A stretch of DNA of 64,000 nucleotides from Staphylococcus sp. NAM3COL9 (GTDB taxonomy: Bacteria; Bacillota; Bacilli; Staphylococcales; Staphylococcaceae). This document shows positions 46,179 to 56,080 of the stretch, one piece after another; the stretch's first letter is position 1, and each line of letters opens with the position of its first letter. The DNA lies in NCBI RefSeq assembly GCF_001431205.1, contig NZ_LGPC01000008.1:62001-126000 (forward strand). Direction: 5' to 3'. Under the pieces are notes generated by a model, which worked only from the letters and a program-made list of their open reading frames with translations, ran no database searches and was not told the DNA's origin. Made by a program: the position numbers and the translations under genes.

Positions 46179-46730
46179 ATGAATACAGCACTAATTGTTA
46201 TAGATATTCAAGAAGATTACTTTCCGAATGGAAAATTCCCGTTAAGTAATCCTGAGAATGCGGCAAATAACGCTCAAAAAGTACTAGAGTATTTCAGATC
46301 AAATCATAGTGAAAATATTTTCCATATTCAGCACATTGCACCGGATGACTCTTTTGGTTTCTTTGAACCTAATACTGAAGGTATAGAGATTTATGAAGCT
46401 GTGAAACCTAAAAATAATGAAACAGTTATTAATAAGCAATTACCAAATAGTTTCATAAACACTGACTTACAAGAAAAACTTCAAGAGAAAAATATAGATA
46501 ATGTCGTAGTTGTAGGCATGATGACGCAAATGTGTGTAGATGCTACAGTAAGAGCTGCAGCAGATTTAGGTTATAAAGTAACATTAATTGAAGACGCATG
46601 TGCCTCAAGCGAACTAATTTATAAGGAACATACAGTTAGCGCTAAAGATGTTCATTATTCCTTTATAAGTGCATTGAAATTTGCCTATGCTGAAGTATAT
46701 ACAGTAGCAGATTTTATGGATCAAAAATAA
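46179..46730 (+). CDS. Isochorismatase-family cysteine hydrolase
   Basis: The 183-residue protein has the Asp of ALIVIDIQEDYF, a Lys in VINKQLPNSF and the nucleophile Cys in GMMTQMCVDATVRAA, the triad of isochorismatase/nicotinamidase-like enzymes. It probably hydrolyses an amide such as a ureido or nicotinamide-like compound. Start ATG 46179 follows AAAGGTAGGG; an upstream in-frame TTG has no site. Its former divergent Lrp regulator is broken, so control may be lost. Confidence 0.87.
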   Translation: MNTALIVIDIQEDYFPNGKFPLSNPENAANNAQKVLEYFRSNHSENIFHIQHIAPDDSFGFFEPNTEGIEIYEAVKPKNNETVINKQLPNSFINTDLQEKLQEKNIDNVVVVGMMTQMCVDATVRAAADLGYKVTLIEDACASSELIYKEHTVSAKDVHYSFISALKFAYAEVYTVADFMDQK

Positions 46731-46839
46731 GAAACAAACATTTGTTATACTCTCTTAACGGGCGTTGAAAGTACCGCATAGCTGAGGTAGTAGTTTTTCT
46801 AGTAGATGTATCATTTAACATGATAGAGTGGGGATTTTT

Positions 46840-47388
46840 ATGAATTTACAATTTAATCATATAACTAAAAGATCAGTAGATTTAAAAAAAGTAGAAGACT
46901 TATTCTATCAATCATTTCCAAAAGATGAGCGACTTTCAATTGATTTGCTTTTATATAAAGCTGATTTAGGTTTTGGAAAATTATTAGCAGTTTATGATAA
47001 TAATTCATTTGTTGGATTTACGTATTTAGTCACTTATGAAAATTTAACATATATACTATATTTAGCAGTAGATGAAAGTCATCAATCAAAAGGTTATGGG
47101 GGTCGTATACTTTCTCTTATCAAAGATGAGTATTGTCAAAATCAACTGGTATTAAATATAGAAACTTTAGATGAATCAGCTCCAAATTTCCCTCAAAGAT
47201 TAAAAAGAAAGAACTTTTACAATCGCAACGGTTATAACAGTGCGAAACTAATATATAAAAATCGTTTCGGAGTATATGAAGTTATGGTGAATGGCGAGGG
47301 AAATGTAAATAAAGACACATTTAAAGATTTAATGAAAAATTTCGCAGATTACTCATTATTCTTATATTTAGAAGTAGAAATAAATTGA
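46840..47388 (+). CDS. GNAT-family N-acetyltransferase
   Basis: The 182-residue protein has the GNAT core: LFYQSFPKDERL at the front, YILYLAVDESHQSKGYGGRIL as strand 4 plus the acetyl-CoA loop (Q/R-x-x-G-x-G/A as QSKGYGG), and RKNFYNRNGY near the end. Substrate unknown. ATG 46840 is the start, six bases after GAGTGGGGA. Confidence 0.85.
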   Translation: MNLQFNHITKRSVDLKKVEDLFYQSFPKDERLSIDLLLYKADLGFGKLLAVYDNNSFVGFTYLVTYENLTYILYLAVDESHQSKGYGGRILSLIKDEYCQNQLVLNIETLDESAPNFPQRLKRKNFYNRNGYNSAKLIYKNRFGVYEVMVNGEGNVNKDTFKDLMKNFADYSLFLYLEVEIN

Positions 47389-47394
47389 ATTTTG

Positions 47395-47441
47395 AAAAGC
47401 ATGTTCACTATTAAAGTTAAAAATAGCGGACATGCTTTTTC
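47395..47441. terminator. Terminator between the GNAT and Lrp genes
   Basis: AAAAGCATGTTC.ACTATT and AATAG.GGACATGCTTTT form a long stem with small bulges and T runs on both strands. The two flanking genes converge on it. Confidence 0.8.
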
Positions 47442-47479
47442 TATTATCTACCTTTTTCACAATAAATTCTTAAAAATAC

Positions 47480-47881
47480 TTATATAGTCATTAATACCTC
47501 ATAATTTGCATGCTTATTTAATCTTTCAAGAAAATGATTCAAATCACTTTGGTCAGGAAATCTACATTCAATTAAATAACAAGCACCACCTATCACTTTA
47601 TAATTATTTAAAACGAAAATATTTTCTTGATTTATGAAATCAATATAAGGTTTATGTGAAATTTTATGTGTATATATGCTTATGAATACATGAATATTAC
47701 AATTTAAAGCCTCTTGATTTAAAGAGATAGTATAACCTGTAATAATATTATCATTTTCTAACTTTTTAACTCTGTTGTTTACAGCCTGGCCAGTTAAGTT
47801 TAGTTTTTTTCCTAAATCTTTCATTGATATTTTACTATTTATTTTTAATTCGGATATTATAACCTTATCTAAATCATCCAA
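47480..47881 (-). CDS. Lrp/AsnC-family transcriptional regulator
   Basis: The 133-residue protein starts LDKVIISELKINSKISMKDLG, has HTH LTGQAVNNRVKKLENDNIITGY and a RAM effector domain with GGACYLIECRF. It is a little shorter than typical Lrp (about 150). It diverges from the metallo-hydrolase gene at 47998 and likely controls that gene and perhaps the following transporter, in response to an amino acid. Confidence 0.88.
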   Translation of the reverse strand: MDDLDKVIISELKINSKISMKDLGKKLNLTGQAVNNRVKKLENDNIITGYTISLNQEALNCNIHVFISIYTHKISHKPYIDFINQENIFVLNNYKVIGGACYLIECRFPDQSDLNHFLERLNKHANYEVLMTI

Positions 47882-47997
47882 TTTACTTCCTCACTTTCAA
47901 ATTTCTAGTAATTGCCCAAAATGTTTTTCAAATTTATATTTAATCAAAATTATTCATCGATTAGAATTAGTATATAAATTTAATCGGAGGTAATTTT

Positions 47998-48771
47998 ATG
48001 AAAATAAATCATATCAGAAATGCAACGAGCGTTATAGAATATGCGAACAATAGATTTTTAATTGATCCAATGCTAGGAGAGAAGGGGTCTTTTGAAGCTT
48101 TTCCTAATTCACCTAGACAAGAACAGGGAAATACAATCGTTGACCTTCCAATGTCAATTGATGAAATTATTTATAACATTGATGCAATTATTTTAACACA
48201 TTTACATCTTGATCATTTTGATGAAGTTGCACAACAAGTTCTAGATAAAGACATACAAGTTTTCGTACAAAATGAAAACGAAGCTAATCAAGTTCGTAAT
48301 GTAGGATTTGAAAATGTAGAAGTTTTAACTGAGCATATAACTTTTAATGGTATTAAGTTAATTAAAACGCCTGGTGAGCATGGTAGGGGAGAAATTATAG
48401 AGACGATGGGCCCCGTATGTGGTGTCGTTTTTGAACATGAAAGTGAACAGAAATTATATGTTTCTGGAGATACGGTGTGGTATAGCAAAATACAAAAAGT
48501 GATTAATAATTACAAACCAGAAATAATAATTGTTAACGGGGGAGATAATCAATTTTATAATGGCAGCTCACTTATTATGAATGGGTATGATATTTATCAA
48601 GTTTCTAAAGAAGCACCAAATTCAAAAATTATAGTTGTTCATATGGAAGCAGTAAATCATTGGAATTTATCTAGAGATAGTTTAAAGGAACTTACAACTG
48701 AACTAAATATGGAGTCGCAAGTATTAATACCAGATGATGGTGATTATTATACTTTTGATAAACTATCATAA
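47998..48771 (+). CDS. MBL-fold metallo-hydrolase (UlaG-like)
   Basis: The 257-residue protein has the metallo-beta-lactamase motif LTHLHLDHFD near residue 65, a His in TPGEHGRGE, Asp in VSGDTVWY and a C-terminal VVHMEAVNHW. It belongs to the UlaG-type branch, which includes lactonases and unassigned phosphodiesterases. CGGAGGTAA precedes the start. It diverges from an Lrp regulator and is followed 90 bases later by an MFS gene, so import, hydrolysis and sensing may form one unit. Confidence 0.87.
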   Translation: MKINHIRNATSVIEYANNRFLIDPMLGEKGSFEAFPNSPRQEQGNTIVDLPMSIDEIIYNIDAIILTHLHLDHFDEVAQQVLDKDIQVFVQNENEANQVRNVGFENVEVLTEHITFNGIKLIKTPGEHGRGEIIETMGPVCGVVFEHESEQKLYVSGDTVWYSKIQKVINNYKPEIIIVNGGDNQFYNGSSLIMNGYDIYQVSKEAPNSKIIVVHMEAVNHWNLSRDSLKELTTELNMESQVLIPDDGDYYTFDKLS

Positions 48772-48861
48772 GTTTCATTAACGTTTAAAACATGAAAAGA
48801 ACAGAATAGAACAAGTCTACTAACTTAGTTTTATGTTGCTTATTCACAGAAAGGAGGAAGC

Positions 48862-50016
48862 ATGGAAAATAAAATATGGACAAAAGATTTTATAATTTAT
48901 TCAATTATAAACTTTTTATTAATTTTAGTATACTTTCTATTAAATTCCACTATAACAACCTACGCACAGATTGAATACAATGCATCTAGTAAAATGATGG
49001 GATTGATCGCCGGAATTTTTATAGTAGGCGCGCTCATAGGCAGGCTGTTTATTGGTTTTTTTAAAATAACAAAGAAAATGTTTGTTATAAATATATTGTT
49101 TTTTGCATTAACAACAATACTGTATTTTATAAAATTGGACGAAACTTTCTTGATTATTGTACGTTTGCTAAACGGTATTTCTATAGGCGTAACCACAACG
49201 ATTGTTGGGACAATCGTTGCGTTAGTGATCCCCGAGCATCGTAAAGGTGAAGGTATTAGTTACTTTGCCGTTAGTACTGCTTTAGCTACAGGCTTAGGAC
49301 CATTCATCGGTATTTCCCTCACGCAAAACTCAAATTTCGTGAATATTTTTTATATTAGTTTTCTTTTTGGCATTGTTAGTTTAATATTTTCGTTTTTAAT
49401 AAATGTTCCTGACAATGATAATCGTAAGAACTTATCATTCAGAAACTTATTAGATAAACGTACACTTCCAATCGGATTTATAATATTCTTAAGTGCTTTT
49501 TCGTTTTCAGGTATAGTTTCATATATTAATTTGTACGCAATTGAGATTGACCTTGTAAAAACAGCTAGTTTTTTCTTTATTCTATACACAATGGCAGTGT
49601 TATTTTCCAGACCATTTACAGGTAAAATTGTCGATATACATGGTCCTAATATTATCATGTACCCAGCATTCATCCTCTTTTTTATAGGGTTAGTAATGTT
49701 AAGTATGAGTCACCATAGTTGGATAATGATGTTATCTGCAATACTGATTGGTCTTGGTTTTGGTAATATTTCTTCAATTACACAAACGATTGCTATAAGT
49801 AATGCCAACCCTCGGAGTGTAGGTTTAGCAACATCTACATTCATGATATTTATGGATTTAGGTAATGGAATTGGTCCCTATGCGCTCGGATTTATTATTC
49901 CGGTTTTAGGATATTCTGACATGTATAAAGTTCTTTCATTAGTAGTTATATTTTCAATTTTTCTATATATTATTTTAAATAATAAAAAAGCTAAATATAG
50001 TCAATCAAATATTTAA
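48862..50016 (+). CDS. Major facilitator superfamily transporter
   Basis: The 384-residue protein has 12 membrane segments and the MFS loop-2/3 motif GALIGRLFIGFFKITKK. FSRPFTGKIVDIHGPNIIM repeats it in the second half. It belongs to the drug or small-molecule exporters of about 390 residues. AAAGGAGGAAGC precedes ATG 48862. The substrate is unknown. Confidence 0.88.
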   Translation: MENKIWTKDFIIYSIINFLLILVYFLLNSTITTYAQIEYNASSKMMGLIAGIFIVGALIGRLFIGFFKITKKMFVINILFFALTTILYFIKLDETFLIIVRLLNGISIGVTTTIVGTIVALVIPEHRKGEGISYFAVSTALATGLGPFIGISLTQNSNFVNIFYISFLFGIVSLIFSFLINVPDNDNRKNLSFRNLLDKRTLPIGFIIFLSAFSFSGIVSYINLYAIEIDLVKTASFFFILYTMAVLFSRPFTGKIVDIHGPNIIMYPAFILFFIGLVMLSMSHHSWIMMLSAILIGLGFGNISSITQTIAISNANPRSVGLATSTFMIFMDLGNGIGPYALGFIIPVLGYSDMYKVLSLVVIFSIFLYIILNNKKAKYSQSNI

Positions 50017-50040
50017 TGTACTATAGAAAAAGTGATTATC

Positions 50041-50095
50041 TGTTTGATTTTGAAACGATTAAAACACATACATATTATGTATGTGTTTTTTTGCT
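50041..50095 (+). repeat. Dispersed repeat, copy 2 (left arm) fused to an MFS terminator
   Basis: TTTGATTTTGAAACGATTAA matches the left arm of the family, but the hairpin is different: AAAACACATACAT/ATGTATGTGTTTT (50061-50089) with a T7 tail. The right arm is absent. It ends the MFS transcript. Confidence 0.75.
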
Positions 50096-50162
50096 ATAAT
50101 TATATCTATTAATGTAATTAATAAGGGTGTGTGCAAAGATACTTGAAAGTAAAAGGTTAATT

Positions 50163-50617
50163 ATGAGTAAGCCGCAATTATCGTTTTCTGAAGAATTATA
50201 TAGGATTCATTCTAATAAATTAGCAACTCAATATACTCCTAAGAGAAGGCACACAACAGTAGATGATACTAAAAAATGTTGAAGGAATGGAGAGAATATT
50301 AGAATAGTAATAATTATGGATACTTCATATTTATTGAAAAAGAAAGTGAGAATGTAATAGGTAGTGGTGGCGCAGAAAAAATGGAATTTGCGAAAAAAGA
50401 ATACTTTAATTTATATTATCGACTGGATCCTAAGGCAACAGGTAATGGATATGCAATCGAGGCTATGGTAAAGATTTTAAATTGGTTACACTATGAAATA
50501 GACAATACTTTGTCTTTTGTAATAAGAACTGATAAAAGTAACTTAGCTTCTATAAATTCAGCTCATAAATTAGGATTTCAAAGGGATACTAATTTTGATG
50601 ATTTTACAGATGAATGA
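50163..50617 (+). pseudogene. Frameshifted GNAT-family acetyltransferase
   Basis: ATG 50163 opens MSKPQLSFSEELYRIHSNKL, which is broken near 50280. The second half, from EKESENVIGSGGAEKMEFAK to a stop at 50617, holds the acetyl-CoA region DPKATGNGYAIEAMVKIL and NLASINSAHKLGFQRD in another frame. It is a RimJ/RimL-like N-acetyltransferase inactivated by indels. Confidence 0.75.
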
Positions 50618-50686
50618 GACGTCTTTTTTTAAAAAAACCTAAGTTAGTGACTAAAATATAGTAATTCATACCAAATTTTAAAACGT

Positions 50687-50760
50687 TCGTTATTAGTATA
50701 GAGATTGATTTTGGAACAATTAGAAGACTCCTTATTTAAAAGAAGTCTTTTAACTGTGTC
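50687..50760 (+). repeat. Dispersed repeat, copy 3 (degenerate)
   Basis: GATTGATTTTGGAACAATTA is the left arm with changes, followed by the AGAAGACTCC/AGAAGTCTTTT hairpin. The right arm is lost. It lies between the broken GNAT gene and the M20 peptidase gene. Confidence 0.65.
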
Positions 50761-50847
50761 TTATTTCCTCTTTCGATAGTTAATGATATAGTTCAAACAG
50801 ATAAATGTAATGAATTATATCATTTATGATAGAGAAATATTGGTTAT

Positions 50848-52014
50848 TTATTTTTCATTTAAATATTGAAGTAGTAATTGACTGTATAAATCAACAAATG
50901 TTAGATAAGTATCTTTATAGACGTATTCATCGACTTGATGTGCTTGTCCAGTTTCACCCGGGCCATACATAACAAAAGAAAAGTTTTCATTTTTATCTTT
51001 CATCAAATAGGAAGCGTCTGTAGTTGCAGTTGATGATGTTAATTCCAAATCTCTATCGAAATATTTATCACCAAAATCTTTCGATAGTTTTAAAAATCTA
51101 TTGTCACCTGTAGTATATACTGGATCACGATTTACGTAAGGATTTACGGCAATATCTCCCTTACTTTCTTTTTCTACTTTATCTTTTACATTATTAAAGA
51201 GTTCTTCAAATTTTTTATTATCAAAAGATGGAATCGTACGCATGTTGAATAATGATTCCGCATATGCGGGAATAGAATTTACTTGATCACCACCACTAAT
51301 AATAGTTGAATTCATCGTAGGTGTTCCTAATAATTTGCTATTTTCATCTACTTTATCGTATTCAGCATTTAAATAATGTATAAAGTCGACTAATGGGTTA
51401 ATAGCGTTAAAACCTAAATCTGGCATTGAACTGTGTGCCGATTTGCCTCTTGAAATGACTTGTATATCCATTGTCCCTTTGTGTGTATAAACGATGCCAT
51501 CTTGAGAAGGCTCTGCAATAAGTAATGCTTCTACATCATCCATGTAACCTTTGTCATGTAATAAAGCTGCGCCATTACTTGTCACTTCTTCTCCGGCCGT
51601 GGCCATAAATCGAATTGTCCCTTGGTTTAAAGTATTAGCTTCTTTAATTTCAATTAAACTAATCGCTAATGCTGCAAGTCCGGACTTCATGTCAGCTGAA
51701 CCACGCCCATGTAATCGTCCTTTGTCATCTTCTGTTAGCTTGAATGGATTATAATTCCAAAGATTAATGTCACCTGTTGTTACGACATCCATGTGCCCTG
51801 ATACACCAACCACCGGATTACCATTACCAATTTCAGCCACTAAATTTGCTCGAGTAGACTCTCCTTCTAACTTAACAACTTCTGATTTTATACCATATTG
51901 ACTAAATAAATTTTTTAAGTAATGTGCGACATCCAGTTCTTTTTCATTTACTGATTGAATTTCAATAATATCAGACAATATTTTTATACGTTCTTCACTT
52001 GACAGTACAGTCAT
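50848..52014 (-). CDS. M20-family peptidase/deacylase (ArgE/DapE type)
   Basis: The 388-residue dinuclear zinc enzyme has GVSGHMDVVTTGD (His ligand, catalytic Asp), GRGSADMKSG (bridging Asp), MATAGEEV (general-base Glu plus ligand), AEPSQDG and the C-terminal GPGETGQAHQVDE (His). The inserted dimerisation domain runs from about residue 170 to 290. It removes acyl groups from amino acids, or is a succinyl-diaminopimelate desuccinylase-like deacylase; the exact substrate is open. The gene is alone on this strand. Confidence 0.9.
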   Translation of the reverse strand: MTVLSSEERIKILSDIIEIQSVNEKELDVAHYLKNLFSQYGIKSEVVKLEGESTRANLVAEIGNGNPVVGVSGHMDVVTTGDINLWNYNPFKLTEDDKGRLHGRGSADMKSGLAALAISLIEIKEANTLNQGTIRFMATAGEEVTSNGAALLHDKGYMDDVEALLIAEPSQDGIVYTHKGTMDIQVISRGKSAHSSMPDLGFNAINPLVDFIHYLNAEYDKVDENSKLLGTPTMNSTIISGGDQVNSIPAYAESLFNMRTIPSFDNKKFEELFNNVKDKVEKESKGDIAVNPYVNRDPVYTTGDNRFLKLSKDFGDKYFDRDLELTSSTATTDASYLMKDKNENFSFVMYGPGETGQAHQVDEYVYKDTYLTFVDLYSQLLLQYLNEK

Positions 52015-52100
52015 ATAAACACTCCCTTTTAATTTTCAAAAGAAATACTTTATACTTTACCACTCTCTTCAATTTTCAAAACTTTAAGATTAATTTTAAA

Positions 52101-52150
52101 CGACGCCTATTAAGACAGAATTTAATTTTGAAGTAATATAGAGCTTGAAG
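52101..52150 (+). repeat. Dispersed repeat, copy 4 (left arm only)
   Basis: CCTATTAAGACAGAATTTAA and the following TTTTGAAG match the left arm, close to copy 9. The hairpin and right arm are not recognisable. It lies 74 bases beyond the truncated end of the FAD monooxygenase remnant. Confidence 0.65.
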
Positions 52151-52224
52151 TGTTAATGGAAATTCTTTACTATATTATTTTGAAACAATAATACTTACAT
52201 TTAGACATTACTTTCTAATATTAT

Positions 52225-52578
52225 CTATTTGAACTGTAACTCCATAAGAATTACATTTCCATTGTTGTCGATTACTCTTGAAGCAGCGCTCCTTTTACTC
52301 ATGATTTCTTCGAATTCATGAGTAAGTCCAGCTCTTGCAAGTGCAATTTGCCCATCACGTTCATGAATATCTAGTTGTCCACCTTGGGTACGAGCATGCA
52401 TAGACATATCCTTTTCATAAATCGTCACAGAAATCCCATTCACTTGGAGAACACGTGCAAGCGCAAGTCCACCAAGCCCAGCTCCAACAATAGTAACTTC
52501 ATCCGTATTATTTTCCGCTCTTGAACGTTGTTTATTAAAAATGGGGTTCATAAATTTACATATAGGCTTATAATACAT
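52225..52578 (-). pseudogene. N-terminal fragment of an FAD-dependent monooxygenase
   Basis: The frame has VTIVGAGLGGLALARVLQVN, the dinucleotide-binding start, IYEKD, and GGQLDIHERDGQIALARAGL, typical of TetX/PhzS-like aromatic hydroxylases of about 380 residues. It stops after 117 codons, so more than two thirds are missing. A repeat left arm lies just beyond the truncation. Confidence 0.75.
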
Positions 52579-52779
52579 TACAAAGTATAAACTGAGTTAT
52601 TACACGTGCAATGAACAACCGAGTTAAATCTGTTCAATAAAATTAGAGTTAAACTATTTATACATTCTGAAAATATCAAAAATTTTAATGGATGGGTAAT
52701 AACTTTATAAGATTCTGAAAATCTTTCATTTAGTATGATAATTTATTGATAATAAGCCGTTATATCTTTATGTGGTTTA

Positions 52780-52949
52780 ATTAATGCAGACATGGATGAT
52801 TATGTAAAAAAATGAAAAATTTTTTCAACATGTTTGAAACAGTTATAGTTTTAAATGTACTTACAATCTTAGAATATAAATACCAGATAAATGAAAGAGA
52901 TTTGTCTAATAAACAACTTAGTGATTACATTGTTTATTTATTTTATTAA
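52780..52949 (+). pseudogene. Remnant of a TetR-family regulator C-terminus
   Basis: From ATG 52812, KNFFNMFETVIVLNVLTILE and YKYQINERDLSNKQLSDYIV look like the last helices of a TetR regulator. INADMDDYVKK precedes it in another frame. No HTH part remains. The divergently placed FAD monooxygenase fragment may have been its target. Confidence 0.4.
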
Positions 52950-52967
52950 AATTAGGAGGATTCAATT

Positions 52968-53801
52968 ATGAATACATTAGAGTTAAAAGGTGCCCAATTA
53001 AATTACTATAAAATCGGCCAAGGTCCTATTCTCATTCTCGTTCCTGGTGCAAACGGTACTGGTGACATTTTTTTACCATTAGCAGAACAATTAAAAGATA
53101 GATTTACAGTAATTGCTGTAGATCGACGTGACTATGGCCACAGTGAACTAACTGAGTCACTTCCTGCGCGCGCTCAAAATGGCGATGATGATTATCGTGT
53201 GAAACGTGATGCAAAAGATATTGTTGAATTAGCCAAATATTTAAGCGACGAACCTGTTTATATCTTAGGTTCAAGTTCTGGTTCAATCGTTACAATGCAT
53301 GTATTGAAAGACTATCCTGAAGTTGTAAAAAAAATTGCTTTTCATGAACCACCAATCAATACATTCTTACCAGATAGCAAATATTGGAAAGATAAAAACG
53401 ATGAAATAGTCAATATAGCATTAACTGATGGTTTACAATCAGCGATGACAGTTTTCGGGGAGACACTTAAAATTTCACCATTAGATGCTAAAAGTATGTC
53501 TCAACCTGTATCTGAAGATAACGAAGCACAAAAAAGACAATATGAACGTATGCTATTTTGGGCTGAATATGAAATCAGACAATATACGCATTCTGATATC
53601 TCTTTAGAAGACTTATCAAAACATAAAGATATCGTTACTTTATTAAATGGTACAGATTCTAAAAGATCATTCCCACAAGATGTTAACTTTTATATTGCTG
53701 AACAAACAGGTATAAAAATTTTAGATATTCCTGGCGGTCACTTAGGTTATGTTCAAAAACCAGAAGGCTTTGGTAAAGTATTAGCAGAAATGTGGAGCTA
53801 G
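52968..53801 (+). CDS. Alpha/beta hydrolase
   Basis: The 277-residue protein has [10 protein letters not shown] as oxyanion loop, the elbow [11 protein letters not shown] (Ser near residue 101), an Asp in [10 protein letters not shown] and His in [21 protein letters not shown] lies before the start. It resembles esterases of the TAP/haloperoxidase-like group; substrate unknown. It is followed about 190 bases later by a second hydrolase gene, a carboxylesterase. Confidence 0.87.
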   Translation: MNTLELKGAQLNYYKIGQGPILILVPGANGTGDIFLPLAEQLKDRFTVIAVDRRDYGHSELTESLPARAQNGDDDYRVKRDAKDIVELAKYLSDEPVYILGSSSGSIVTMHVLKDYPEVVKKIAFHEPPINTFLPDSKYWKDKNDEIVNIALTDGLQSAMTVFGETLKISPLDAKSMSQPVSEDNEAQKRQYERMLFWAEYEIRQYTHSDISLEDLSKHKDIVTLLNGTDSKRSFPQDVNFYIAEQTGIKILDIPGGHLGYVQKPEGFGKVLAEMWS

Positions 53802-53992
53802 AATTCTTTTGGTAGAGAATATGCTCGGCTATTAGAATGGAATAAACATTCTATAGACATAAAATCCCATGTGAAAAGGGCTTATTCAATTATCATAGGG
53901 AGAATGAAAAGTATTACATTTGAAAAATACTTTATATTAAATGAAGTAAAACGGCTTCTCTCATGACGATAAATTGCAAAGGATGATGAATA

Positions 53993-55459
53993 ATGCGAAC
54001 TCGTATAGATCAAGGTATTGTCGAAGGACTTTTTAATGACTCTGTTTATAAATTTTTAGGTATACCTTATGCAGAACCTCCTGTAAAAGAGAAACGTTGG
54101 CGCGAACCTCTCCCACCAAAGAAATGGGAAGGTGTTTATAAAGCAACGGAGTTTGGCCCAGTGTGTCCACAAAAAGGTGGGGCAAGTTTTGACCTTAGAA
54201 CGATAAAGCAAAATGAAGATTGTCTCTATATTAATGTTTGGACCTCCGATATTAATAGTAATGAGCAACAGCCTGTTATGGTTTGGATACATGGCGGTGG
54301 TAATCTGGGTGGCGCTGGTTCAGAAGATGCTTTTGATGGCACAGAAATGGCTAAACAAGGTGTGACAGTGGTTACTTTTAATTATCGTCTCGGAGCTTTT
54401 GGTTTCTTGGCGCATCCTGATATAGGATGTAATTTTGCTGTACTTGACCAAGTTGCTGCTTTAGAATGGGTCGCTAATAATATAGAATCTTTTGGAGGAA
54501 ACCCTAATAATGTAACAATATTTGGTGAATCAGCTGGCGCACAGGCTGTAAGAAATTTATTGGCAGTTCGTCGTGCAAAAGGATTATTTCACCGTGCTAT
54601 TATACAAAGTGCTGGTTTTGAACCTTATGTGTTTGCCTCAGAATCTTCCTATGAGAAAGTAAAAAAAGTTACAGATAAAATGTTTGATAGATTAGGTAGT
54701 AGCAATTTGAAATCATTACAGCAAATACCTACTAATAAAGTGTTAGAAGCCTCTCATGAATTTTCAGGGGTATTTCCTCCACCTGGACAAGTTCATACAC
54801 CGGCCAATTTAATTTGGAACCCGGTGCCAGATGGAGATGTTATATCCAAAGAAGGTTTTCCTGGATGGGGAAAGGATGTACCAGTTTTAATCGGTTGTGT
54901 TGAAAATGAAGCACGTTATTTCATTAAGCCAAATAAATCATATACTAGCGAAACCTTGAAAAACATGGTTCAGGCGCTGGTTGGTCCAGTAAGTAAACGT
55001 GTGTTACAAATATTGAATAATGATAATTTAACAATATATGAATCTTTAGATAAATTGTTCTCTACTGCAGTGTGGTTTGAGCCCTCTTATGCAACGGTTA
55101 AACGTTTCGAAAAATTAGAACGAAATGTTTATTATTATCATTTTGCGAGAGTTTCTCCAGGTGGTAATAGAACAAAAGAGTTAGCTAAACACACCTCAGA
55201 AATCAGATATATTTTCGGGAATCTAGAACCTAATGAAGCCTATGATGAAAGAGATACAAACATCTCAAAAGAACTACAACATGCATGGATAACATTTGCG
55301 GAAAATGGCATACCTAGAAACCAAGATGGTTCAGTTTGGCCACGTTATAATAGCAAAGCCCCTTACATGACTTTGATAAAAAATGAAATTGTTAGTTATC
55401 CATTAGAAATTAACCAACTTACTCAAGTTATTCATTCATTAAGAAAAGGGAATATTTGA
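53993..55459 (+). CDS. Type-B carboxylesterase (para-nitrobenzyl esterase-like)
   Basis: The 488-residue enzyme has the family hallmarks: KFLGIPYAEPPV, EDCLYINVWT, the oxyanion hole MVWIHGGGNLGGAGS, nucleophile FGESAGAQ (Ser), Glu in CVENEARYF and His in LAKHTSEIRYIFGN. It cleaves short-chain carboxylic esters. Length is typical. It has its own upstream space of about 190 bases. Confidence 0.92.
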   Translation: MRTRIDQGIVEGLFNDSVYKFLGIPYAEPPVKEKRWREPLPPKKWEGVYKATEFGPVCPQKGGASFDLRTIKQNEDCLYINVWTSDINSNEQQPVMVWIHGGGNLGGAGSEDAFDGTEMAKQGVTVVTFNYRLGAFGFLAHPDIGCNFAVLDQVAALEWVANNIESFGGNPNNVTIFGESAGAQAVRNLLAVRRAKGLFHRAIIQSAGFEPYVFASESSYEKVKKVTDKMFDRLGSSNLKSLQQIPTNKVLEASHEFSGVFPPPGQVHTPANLIWNPVPDGDVISKEGFPGWGKDVPVLIGCVENEARYFIKPNKSYTSETLKNMVQALVGPVSKRVLQILNNDNLTIYESLDKLFSTAVWFEPSYATVKRFEKLERNVYYYHFARVSPGGNRTKELAKHTSEIRYIFGNLEPNEAYDERDTNISKELQHAWITFAENGIPRNQDGSVWPRYNSKAPYMTLIKNEIVSYPLEINQLTQVIHSLRKGNI

Positions 55460-56080
55460 GCTATTGAATTAATGTTAAGAAAAATATGTAAAATAAAAAA
55501 ACACTGATTTTCATTTGTCTGATTCTAAAAAACAAACGATATATCTACAAATCAATTAAAATACTTCTTGTCGAAAAGAAATGTCTTTTAATGTATCTCC
55601 TGATAATTATGGCCATATTAATTCTATATACGGATTTTTAAAATTTAAGGTTCAATAAGTGCTTTTGCATACAAACAATGGTTTATTCTTTCATTATTAA
55701 TGAAGTAACCCCTTTTTACCAATTTCAACCCAATAAATAGGGGGGCCGTAGATTGGAATGTTCATTTCTGAGGACACTGTTTCCATCGGTCATTTTTCTT
55801 TTTTTAACATTGAAAATGAGTTAAATAAAAGGTATTTGATGAATAAGTTATGCAATCACGTGGTACTTTAAAGAGTAAGAGGACAAGTACGAAATTGAAA
55901 CCATTATACGCATTAATTGCTATAAATGTAATTGTACTCTGTAGCATCAACATCAAAGAATGTAGAAATAAGGGATTGGTTCGCAACCACTCAAAGCCTA
56001 AAAAAAGGGAGGTTAATGATTCATAAATTAAATTCGTATTATAACTATTCTTCACTTTATAAGATAGAAAGGTGATTTTT
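55460..56080. other. Intergenic region with degenerate repeat copy
   Basis: Nothing with good coding character is seen in 620 bases. A degenerate repeat copy lies at 55532-55612. The rest includes a G-run (GGGGGG near 55741). A minus-strand open frame at 55804-56055 lacks a ribosome binding site and a recognisable sequence. Confidence 0.5.
55532..55612 (+). repeat. Dispersed repeat, copy 5 (degenerate)
   Basis: ACTTCTTGTCGAAAAGAAAT and TCTTTTAATGTATCTCCTGA, followed by TAATTATGG, correspond to the hairpin and right arm. The left arm is mostly lost. Confidence 0.5.

Noticed and set aside
55804-56055. 83-codon minus-strand ORF, considered as an insertion-sequence remnant
   Set aside because: Neither strand gives recognisable transposase motifs and no terminal repeats were found; left as unassigned intergenic DNA.
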